Source: Sedimentisphaerales bacterium
GTDB lineage: Bacteria > Planctomycetota > Phycisphaerae > Sedimentisphaerales > SG8-4
Length of the DNA: 10,077 bases
Reading direction: 5' to 3'
NCBI GenBank assembly: GCA_016928975.1
Contig: JAFGJR010000083.1
Location: 1 to 10,077 of the forward strand
Numbering within the stretch: position 1 is the stretch's first letter; each line of letters begins with the position of its first letter. Both the position numbers and the translations under genes were made by a program. Shown here in pieces: positions 1-5,717 of this stretch. The notes beneath the pieces are model-generated. The model made no database searches. It was not told the origin of the DNA and was given only the letters and a program-made list of their open reading frames with translations.

Positions 1-192
1 ATCATCCATGGTGGTGCCGATACACTCACCCCGCTGGAGCAGTCCCAGTCGTTCGTGACCCGCGCCCGCGAGGCCGGAGGCACGGTCAACCTGATCGTCC
101 GGCCTGGCAAGAAGCATGGCTGGCCCACCATGCTCTGGGACATCCGCCGGTTTGCAGACTGGTTCGACCGCTACCTTCGCACAGCCCGATGA
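1..192 (+). CDS. Alpha/beta hydrolase, C-terminal end (5' end outside window)
   Basis: This reading frame is open from the first base and stops with TGA at 190-192, giving 63 residues of an incomplete protein. The visible part matches the end of the alpha/beta-hydrolase fold of the prolyl-oligopeptidase / acetyl-esterase type. HGGADTLTP (residues 3-11) carries the expected acid residue of the catalytic triad at Asp7. PGKKHGW (35-41) carries the expected catalytic His39. A final amphipathic helix, FADWFDRYL, closes the fold. The nucleophile serine would lie upstream and is not in view, so the substrate (peptide, carbohydrate ester or other) cannot be named. The gene converges on the secreted-protein gene at 316-1461, with a 123-bp gap. 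The fold assignment is confident; the exact family is not. Confidence 0.8.
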   Translation: MIHGGADTLTPLEQSQSFVTRAREAGGTVNLIVRPGKKHGWPTMLWDIRRFADWFDRYLRTAR

Positions 193-252
193 AGCCGGTA
201 GCAGCCAAGACCACTGATCGAGAAGCCCCCAGAACGCGGGCTCGCCGGGATC

Positions 253-279
253 GACGTGGAGAGCTACCGCTCCGACGTC
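253..279. terminator. Hairpin between convergent genes (possible bidirectional terminator)
   Basis: GACGT (253-257) and GGAG (258-261) pair with CTCC (270-273) and ACGTC (275-279). This gives a 9-bp stem with one bulged base at 274 and an 8-base loop. It lies in the gap between two genes that end towards each other, where a shared terminator is expected. Neither strand has a T-tract after the stem, so it is not a classical intrinsic terminator. The rest of 193-315 holds only the open stretch described in the findings. Confidence 0.3.
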
Positions 280-315
280 TGCCGTCAGTATGCGGTGTAA
301 CGAGGAACAGGCGTC

Positions 316-1461
316 CTACTGAATCGTGATCTTACTCACGCCGCCGAAGTACAGCCCGCCTTTGAGCCGGCCGCTGACCTGTGCCGAGACCTCGCCATTG
401 GTGGTCACAGTCTCGAGGAGCTCCGTCCGGTTAAACGACGCGACGACGATCGTCTGGCCATTCAGCCACACGAAGACAGTCTGCCTTATTGCCTCCGCAT
501 TTCCGGGCACCAGCACGGCCGCCTCTGAACTGTCCACGTCCGTGGGAAGGTAGCCCTTGGGCAAGGAAATGAACGCCGTGATCGGTTCGGAGCCGCTGAG
601 TCGTCTGATCGCAGAGGGCAGGATGGAGACGTCCGCCAGTATGTCCACCTGCGGACCGCCTCCCGGCGGTCTGTTGTTCGGGTCGGTCGGGTCGGTCGCC
701 TTGGCGCCCGTAAGCACGCCGCTGTCAAGTGCAAAGTCATCGACATAGGCGTGGCCCGCACTTACCGCCGCGCCCTCCGTGTACAGCCCCAGGAAGACGT
801 AGATCGGTTTGTGACCCCACCGGTTGCGGACGCAATCTGAAACGACCTCCCAGGCGTTGTCGGCACCGTATCCTGACTCCGCCATGTAAATCGTGTCGGC
901 GTCGGCATTGTAGGACAAGTACAAGGTCGCCCGATTGTGGCCGCGACCGGCGAAGGTCCACCGTACCTCGTAGCCGTCCTTCCATTCGCGCCAGTAGGTG
1001 GGAAGCAGGTTGTTGCAGGCGATGCCGAACGAGACATACTGGTTGCGCGGCTTCGTCGGGTCGGGAGTCACGCCAAAGGTGAGCCAGCCGCCCTCATACG
1101 TTTGCACGTCGTAGTTCAAGGTCACGCGCATCTCAAAGTCATGGTTCGGATCGATCGACCATTTGTCACCCACGTACCCGGCGAACCCACCGATGGCGCC
1201 GGCAGTCGCGGTGAACTCCAGACGCTGGTTGACCTCCTGCACCTGGTAGCCGGAACCCTCCGTGTATGCCTTCCACAGAGTCCCTCTCTTGTTGTCGTTG
1301 AAGTTGTCCTGTACGACCGGCACGGCGGCAGTCGCAGACATTTCGGCCCCGACGCCGATAGTGGATTGGCCCCGCGCCGTGCCAGACGGAACGTCCAGGT
1401 GTGCCGTGGCAAAGGCAACGGACACCACCATCCCGATGAACAAAGATAGGTTTCGTGCCAT
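316..1461 (-). CDS. Secreted two-domain protein of unknown function
   Basis: This 381-aa protein has an N-terminal signal peptide: Arg3, a hydrophobic stretch at about residues 5-20 (LSLFIGMVVSVAFATA), and probable cleavage near residue 20 or 31. Residues about 49-250 are rich in aromatic and beta-prone sequence (DNFNDNKRGTLWKAY, GGWLTFGVT, YVDDFALDSG). This resembles a concanavalin/LamG-like jelly roll of the kind that binds carbohydrate, but that is inference. A Pro/Gly/Asp-rich linker (256-271, DPTDPNNRPPGGGP) leads to a second beta-type domain at about 272-381, with LPKGYLPTDVD and VLVPGNAEA motifs. No transmembrane anchor, LPXTG or PEP-CTERM tail is visible, so the protein is probably released or periplasmic. 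The ATG at 1461 is preceded by AAGGGGG (complement of 1473-1479), about 11 bases upstream, a rather long spacing. Catalytic function is not apparent. Confidence 0.85.
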   Translation of the reverse strand: MARNLSLFIGMVVSVAFATAHLDVPSGTARGQSTIGVGAEMSATAAVPVVQDNFNDNKRGTLWKAYTEGSGYQVQEVNQRLEFTATAGAIGGFAGYVGDKWSIDPNHDFEMRVTLNYDVQTYEGGWLTFGVTPDPTKPRNQYVSFGIACNNLLPTYWREWKDGYEVRWTFAGRGHNRATLYLSYNADADTIYMAESGYGADNAWEVVSDCVRNRWGHKPIYVFLGLYTEGAAVSAGHAYVDDFALDSGVLTGAKATDPTDPNNRPPGGGPQVDILADVSILPSAIRRLSGSEPITAFISLPKGYLPTDVDSSEAAVLVPGNAEAIRQTVFVWLNGQTIVVASFNRTELLETVTTNGEVSAQVSGRLKGGLYFGGVSKITIQ

Positions 1462-1711
1462 AGCTCATCATCCCCCTTGCTTCGATCAACGATTCGCACT
1501 CTGCCTGCCGGCCGTGTCCAGCCAGCACAGGCATTCACCGCGCCCTGGCTGGCAGGAATCCCTTGCGCGAGGCCCCCCAGGCGCACACTTCGTGTGCTGA
1601 AGCGCACTACGATGACCGGGCTCAACGCCTCTGTACATCGAGCCGTCATAGCTCTTCAGCAGCAACCATCCGTGGACGGTCCCACTCCGTTAGGCCGCTC
1701 CTCCAGTTCAA
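1462..1711 (-). other. Long 5' leader of the 381-aa secreted-protein gene, with hairpins
   Basis: If transcription starts about 7 bases past the TATAAT box ending at 1718, the mRNA carries about 250 untranslated bases. Three inverted repeats fall inside it. GCACAC/GTGTGC at 1583-1597 forms a perfect 6-bp stem with a 3-base loop. CCAGCCAG (1518-1525) pairs with CTGGCTGG (1545-1552), a perfect 8-bp stem with a 19-base loop. ACCATC/GACGGT at 1665-1680 forms a 6-bp stem with one G-T pair and a 4-base loop. CCTGCC (1504-1509) can pair with GGCAGG (1551-1556), which overlaps and competes with the 8-bp stem. I do not recognise a known riboswitch class, and no convincing small gene lies here. Confidence 0.35.
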
Positions 1712-1717
1712 CTGCTT

Positions 1718-1746
1718 ATTATACCATGCGACAACCGCTTTGTCCA
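1718..1746 (-). promoter_or_regulatory. Sigma70-type promoter for the 381-aa secreted-protein gene
   Basis: On the minus strand a -35 box TGGACA (complement of 1741-1746, 5 of 6 matches to TTGACA) is followed by a 17-bp spacer and a perfect -10 box TATAAT (complement of 1718-1723). The expected start is near 1711, and the next gene in that direction begins at 1461. It is the best promoter match I found in the window. Confidence 0.65.
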
Positions 1747-1810
1747 GTGCATAATGGAATTTGGACCATTTTGCCATCTGACGGGGCATCGCTGGAAGAA
1801 ATCGCCGGGA

Positions 1811-1839
1811 TTGGCGTGCAAACCGGCCGCGGGTATCGT
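1811..1839 (+). promoter_or_regulatory. Weak candidate promoter for the macro-domain gene
   Basis: TTGGCG (1811-1816, 4 of 6 matches) is separated by 17 bp from TATCGT (1834-1839, 4 of 6). A start near 1846 would leave a leader of about 38 bases including the ribosome-binding site. The spacing is ideal but the boxes are weak, so this is only a candidate. Confidence 0.25.
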
Positions 1840-1883
1840 AGCGTAAGACGGACCGGGTCTGGTCATCTAAGGGGATCAATTAT

Positions 1884-2423
1884 ATGGACGTGAAGATCGC
1901 AGGAAGAACACTGGAGCTGGTGGAGGGGGACCTCACGGAGATGGAAACCGACGCCATCATCAATGCGGCCAATGCCCAGTTGGTGCTTGGCGGCGGCGTG
2001 GCCGGGGCCATCCGCAGGAAGGGAGGACCCCAGATCCAGGCCGAATGCGACAAGATCGGCGGCACTTTCGTCGGCGGCGCCGTCATCACCACCGGCGGCA
2101 AGCTCAAGGCCAGGCACGTCATTCACGCCGTCGGGCCACGGATGGGCGAGGGGGACGAAGACCAGAAGCTCAGGAACGCCACGCTGAACTCGTTGAAGGT
2201 GGCCGACGAGAACCACCTCAGGAGCATCGCCTTCCCCGCGATCAGCACCGGGATCTTCGGCTTTCCCATCCAGCGATGCGCCGAGATCATGCTGGCGACC
2301 ACGATCGAGTACCTGCGCGGCCAGACCGGCCTCGAACGCGTGATCTTCTGCCTCTATGGCCAGGACAGCTACAACGTCTTCGCCCGACAGCTTCAGAAGA
2401 TGGTCACGGCCACAGACGCATAA
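1884..2423 (+). CDS. Macro-domain (ADP-ribose-binding) protein
   Basis: This 179-aa protein is a single macro domain, the fold that binds ADP-ribose and in many members removes ADP-ribose from proteins or the acetyl group from O-acetyl-ADP-ribose. Hallmarks seen are GDLTEMETDAIINAAN (15-30, with Asp16 and Asn30 at the adenine and distal-ribose sites), the glycine-rich loop LGGGVAGAI (35-43), HAVGPRM (81-87), and the diphosphate-binding loop AISTGIFGFP (119-128). The loop reads GGGVAGAI, not GGGGVDGAIH as in MacroD/YmdB enzymes, so the Asp used by that class is absent. It is closer to the Af1521 / macroH2A-like type. The ATG at 1884 is preceded by AAGGGGA (1869-1875) at 8 bases, a good ribosome-binding site. 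There is no signal peptide, so it should be cytoplasmic. It stands alone with no obvious ADP-ribosyltransferase partner here. Confidence 0.93.
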   Translation: MDVKIAGRTLELVEGDLTEMETDAIINAANAQLVLGGGVAGAIRRKGGPQIQAECDKIGGTFVGGAVITTGGKLKARHVIHAVGPRMGEGDEDQKLRNATLNSLKVADENHLRSIAFPAISTGIFGFPIQRCAEIMLATTIEYLRGQTGLERVIFCLYGQDSYNVFARQLQKMVTATDA

Positions 2424-2435
2424 GCATGGCTGTGG
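2410..2435. terminator. Hairpin over the macro-domain gene stop codon
   Basis: CCACAG (2410-2415) pairs with CTGTGG (2430-2435) across a 14-base loop that contains the TAA stop (2421-2423). It lies where two convergent genes end 37 bp apart and could serve both directions. There is no T-tract, so termination is a guess. Confidence 0.2.
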
Positions 2436-2460
2436 GCAACCCGCCGGCGTACGATGACCG

Positions 2461-5400
2461 CTACGGATCTCGCGGCGAGTTGTCTGCGGTTAGCTCCCAG
2501 TACAGGCGCGGGTAGCTTTGTCCCTCAAGTATCCACCAGATATCCTCACTGCCGTTTCCGGTCTCGCCGGCGAAATCCCAGCCGCTGCTGAGAAATGTGC
2601 CCGCCATCTGCATCTGGGCCGTCGTCTTGCCGGGCTCGTTATCACATTTGTCCGGCCATTCCGCCCATCCACACGCCTCATTGAGACCGCTCGTCTGTTT
2701 GTCCCAGAACGAAGCCGTGATCCTGGCACTGTACCGATTACCGACCACTCCACCGGCACAGACCCCGCGCACGCTGCCGCTGGCTGCATAACATTCTTGC
2801 ATGATCCCCTCAAGGCTCTCCCCCGCCAGACCGCCGGCACAGTAACCACCTGTCACCTCACCGAGCGCATAGCACCGACGCATTGAGCCCCGGAAATTGG
2901 ACCCTGTCAGCCCGCCGGCACAGTCACCGTTCACCGCCGAGGCGGCTGAATAGGATAGCTCAATCGTGCCGCTGTTGGAGCCAACCAGACCCCCGACGCG
3001 CTGGTCGCCTGAAATGCAGCCACCGCGAACGAAGCACCGGGTAATGGTCCCTTCTGAGAGGTGGCCCACCAGCCCGCCGACCTCCTGCCCCATCGTCGCA
3101 TCGATGTCCGGATCGAGCAGGCCCAAATCCCGGATCGTGGCACGGGAGCCGCCGACACAGCCGAAGAGACCGACACAGTCCACCAGTGAAGAGCCGTGTT
3201 CCAGATTAGAAATGATGCGCCCGCTTCCGTCAAACACGCCGGTGAAAGGCACCTCCGGCGAGATCCCGATGATGTTGAAGTCCGTTCCTTTGTAACCGCT
3301 CAGGTCGAGATCCGCCATCAGCTTGAAATGCTTGTCCAGATCACACGTGACTGGTCCAATACAATTGAGGTGCTCGGCGGTGTAGATCAGATACGGGTCC
3401 GCCTCCGTTCCACGACCGCCGCCGTACGACGGCTTGAGAATGACAGTGCCCGGCTTGTTCTCCCATCGCAGTCTCGGGTAGTCTCTGGTCGCGTCGATTG
3501 TCCAGACCGGATCGCCGCATCCCCAGGCGCCGAAGGTGCTGGCGGAGCGCATCTGCCGGCTGGTCCTGCCAACGTCGCCGGCACTACGAGAATGGCCGGT
3601 GGTTTCGACATCCCAGAAACAGTCTTCGATTGTGCCATCCTGGTTGATTTGCACAAGCCCGCAATAGCCCTTCCCTCCAAGGACAGGACCAGCAGAGTAG
3701 CAATCGACGATCCTCCCGTGGTTGTACGCCACCAATCCGCCCGTGTAGTTCTCACCGACCACCGTACAGGTGGAGTAGCACGCTGTGATGATTCCATGCT
3801 CCTCGGCTCCGATTAGTCCTCCGGCGTACCATGAGCCTGAGACATCGCCGGCAGCAGAGGATTCACGTATGATGCCGCCTTCGTCGGTGCCCGTGAGCCC
3901 GCCGATGTGCGAATAACCCGAGACGTCACTGCCGGAAGCACATTGGATGATCGTGCCTCCGGCATTGTGGCCGACCAGTCCGCCCAGGGGCCCGCCTCCG
4001 CTGGGCGAGCCTGTGACCGTCGTGTCCGAATAACAGCCTCGAACGGTGCCGCTGTTGCGTCCCACCAATCCACCCCCGGCGCTATCGCTCGACACAACGC
4101 CACCGGTCACAAAGCAGTGCTCGACTGTACCCTGTGCCAGGAAGCCTACGAGGGAGCCTGCGCCGCCGCCCCACGCCCAAGCCACGTGAAGGTTCGGATC
4201 GTCCACCCCGAGATCTTTCACCAAAGCATCAGGACCATCTATGCAGGCAAAGAGCCCTACAGAATCTGTATCCCCGCATGAATAGTGAAACCCGGTGATA
4301 GCGTGGCCGTTTCCATCAAAGACTCCTGCGAATCCGAATTTCGGGGCGACGCCGATGAGGTGAAACCGGTCGCCAAAACCCTTCAGGTCGACATCGGCCA
4401 TGAGCTTGAAATGCTTGTCCCATTCACAGGGGAACATGCCGATCATGTCCAGTTCTTCCGCCGTGTGGATGAGGTACGGGTCGCTCTCCGTTCCGCCGCC
4501 CGTCAGGTTCGTCACCGGCGACGGTGTTGTAATTGCCGTCCCAGGCTTGTTCTCCCACAACAAGCGGGGGTAATCCCCGCCATCGTCGATGGTCCAAGCC
4601 GAATCGTATCCCCACCCGGCGAACGTCCCGGCAGCCTTCATCTCGACTGTCACCTTGCCGATGCCGCCCGCGCTGGTCCCTTGGCCACTCGTTTGCTTGT
4701 CCCAGAGGCAGCCGATGATTCTGCCGGGGCCGCTCCCCACAAGCCCGCCGCCCCCCTGCAAGCTGGCCAGTGTGCGACCCGTGGAGTAGGAATTGACGAT
4801 AATGCCCCCATGGCAGTAGCCCACAAGACCGCCGACATCGCTATTGCCGGAGACCTGGGCCTGTGAATAACAGTTCACCGCCGTGCAACGAAGAAGGCCG
4901 ATCAACCCTCCGGCGGCCCAATCGCTGGATACCCGTCCTCCGGCACAGGAACTGACCACCAAGCCGCTGTTCTGGCCGATGAGCCCGCCCGCCGGACCTT
5001 TGGCGAAGACGGTGGTGTCCGCCGCGCAGTCTTCCACTCGCGATTCGTTGTCTCCGATGAGGCCGCCTACCTCATAACCTCCGGAAATGCAGCCGCCCTC
5101 GACACGACAATTGGCAATGACTCTGCATGATCTGACCAAGCCGACCAGCGAGCCGGTGTAGTAGCTCTCGGTTCCCGCATGGACATTGGGATCACGCAAG
5201 GTCACGTTCACGACTTGTGCGTCCGGGCCGTGAATATAGCCGAAGATCCCGACGCAGTTCCTGTCCATCGAGCGGCAATGGAGGTTGGCAATGACATGGC
5301 CGTTGCCGTCGAAGACACCGGTGAACGGAGTGTCATACAGCGCATCGCCCTCTTTCCCCCAGTAGCCGATGATGTTGAATTGATTCGGGCCGAGCGCCGA

Positions 5401-5610
5401 AAGGTCGATGTCCACCATGAGCCGGAAGTGCTTGTCCCAGTCGTTGGGCTCAGTACCGATGTCGTTCATCTGCTCGGCGGTGAAGATGAGGTAAGGATCG
5501 TCGGGCTCGCCGCGGCCACCGCCGTAGCGGGCGTCGGCACGGTAGCCGGCAAAGGACACAACGATGAGGCAAGAGACCGCCCGCAGGAGCCTCGCAAGTG
5601 GCATCTCCAT
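2461..5610 (-). CDS. Large exported GLUG-repeat protein with three tandem modules
   Basis: This 1049-aa protein begins with a signal peptide (MEMPLARLLRAVSCLIVVSF, likely cut after ADA at residue 27). It then repeats one architecture three times (about residues 29-359, 371-725, 729-1049). Each copy opens with a cap containing DPYLI.TAE, DKHF.LM.D.DL, FNIIG or similar, and FTGVFDGNGH. A run of GLUG motifs follows (GGLVG.N.G.I..CYS.G.V.G). The copy closes with a FWD or LWDKQTSG segment and YPRL.WE. I count about 6, 7 and 5 GLUG units, 18 in all. GLUG repeats are known in surface proteins and are predicted to form right-handed beta-helices, so a role in adhesion or polysaccharide contact is plausible but not shown. 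No membrane anchor or sorting tail is present; the protein ends SPRDP. Many repeats carry Cys at an equivalent position, suggesting a stacked ladder. The ATG at 5610 has GGAGGG (complement of 5619-5624) 8 bases upstream. A weak -10-like TATTAA (complement of 5635-5640) is the only promoter hint. Confidence 0.92.
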   Translation of the reverse strand: MEMPLARLLRAVSCLIVVSFAGYRADARYGGGRGEPDDPYLIFTAEQMNDIGTEPNDWDKHFRLMVDIDLSALGPNQFNIIGYWGKEGDALYDTPFTGVFDGNGHVIANLHCRSMDRNCVGIFGYIHGPDAQVVNVTLRDPNVHAGTESYYTGSLVGLVRSCRVIANCRVEGGCISGGYEVGGLIGDNESRVEDCAADTTVFAKGPAGGLIGQNSGLVVSSCAGGRVSSDWAAGGLIGLLRCTAVNCYSQAQVSGNSDVGGLVGYCHGGIIVNSYSTGRTLASLQGGGGLVGSGPGRIIGCLWDKQTSGQGTSAGGIGKVTVEMKAAGTFAGWGYDSAWTIDDGGDYPRLLWENKPGTAITTPSPVTNLTGGGTESDPYLIHTAEELDMIGMFPCEWDKHFKLMADVDLKGFGDRFHLIGVAPKFGFAGVFDGNGHAITGFHYSCGDTDSVGLFACIDGPDALVKDLGVDDPNLHVAWAWGGGAGSLVGFLAQGTVEHCFVTGGVVSSDSAGGGLVGRNSGTVRGCYSDTTVTGSPSGGGPLGGLVGHNAGGTIIQCASGSDVSGYSHIGGLTGTDEGGIIRESSAAGDVSGSWYAGGLIGAEEHGIITACYSTCTVVGENYTGGLVAYNHGRIVDCYSAGPVLGGKGYCGLVQINQDGTIEDCFWDVETTGHSRSAGDVGRTSRQMRSASTFGAWGCGDPVWTIDATRDYPRLRWENKPGTVILKPSYGGGRGTEADPYLIYTAEHLNCIGPVTCDLDKHFKLMADLDLSGYKGTDFNIIGISPEVPFTGVFDGSGRIISNLEHGSSLVDCVGLFGCVGGSRATIRDLGLLDPDIDATMGQEVGGLVGHLSEGTITRCFVRGGCISGDQRVGGLVGSNSGTIELSYSAASAVNGDCAGGLTGSNFRGSMRRCYALGEVTGGYCAGGLAGESLEGIMQECYAASGSVRGVCAGGVVGNRYSARITASFWDKQTSGLNEACGWAEWPDKCDNEPGKTTAQMQMAGTFLSSGWDFAGETGNGSEDIWWILEGQSYPRLYWELTADNSPRDP
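2464..3426 (-). repeat. GLUG module 3 of the 1049-aa exported protein
   Basis: This covers residues about 729-1049. It opens YGGGRGTEADPYLIYTAEHL, almost the same as the opening of module 1 (YGGGRGEPDDPYLIFTAEQM). GLUG units lie near 845, 873, 899, 926 and 953. A longer closing cap contains an extra Cys/Trp-rich insert (NEACGWAEWPDKCDNEPG) before YPRLYWE. Confidence 0.85.
3436..4500 (-). repeat. GLUG module 2 of the 1049-aa exported protein
   Basis: This covers residues about 371-725. It opens GGGTESDPYLIHTAEELDMIG, has VFDGNGHAITGF at 430-441, and has GLUG units near 485, 513, 543, 570, 597, 624 and 651. It closes with YPRLRWENKPGT, nearly the same closing block as module 1. It is the longest of the three. 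Confidence 0.85.
4534..5526 (-). repeat. GLUG module 1 of the 1049-aa exported protein
   Basis: This covers residues about 29-359. The cap runs to about 150, with VFDGNGHVIANL at 99-110. GLUG units start near residues 153, 182, 208, 234, 260 and 288, and the module closes with WTIDDGGDYPRLLWENKPGT. Confidence 0.85.
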
Positions 5611-5665
5611 TGTATCTGCCCTCCGCCCCCCAGCTTAATACCCAAATCCCTTCTCGCCCTTCACG

Positions 5666-5695
5666 AAAATGGCCAGAGGGTTGCAGGCTCCGGCC
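5666..5695 (-). terminator. Rho-independent terminator after rpoD
   Basis: In the minus-strand RNA, GGCCGGAG pairs with CUCUGGCC as an 8-bp stem with a single G-U pair and a 9-base loop. ATTTTC follows immediately. The wobble pair is only stable in the minus-strand transcript, which fits the direction of rpoD; its stop lies 22 bases upstream. This should largely separate the dnaG-rpoD transcript from the GLUG gene that starts at 5610. Confidence 0.6.
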
Positions 5696-5717
5696 GGTGT
5701 ATGTGGCTTTGGGTCGG

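Noticed and set aside
1477..1893. 138-codon plus-strand frame across the divergent gap before the macro-domain gene
   Set aside because: It overlaps the strong minus-strand promoter, ends inside the macro gene in a different frame, and has no protein-like character.
1863..2216. 117-codon minus-strand frame antisense to the macro-domain gene
   Set aside because: The plus-strand frame carries all macro-domain motifs; this is its shadow.
2464..5526. Periodic repeats considered as a CRISPR array or non-coding tandem repeat
   Set aside because: The periodicity is at the protein level (GLUG units of about 26-30 residues within one uninterrupted frame); repeat units differ in DNA sequence and there are no spacers.
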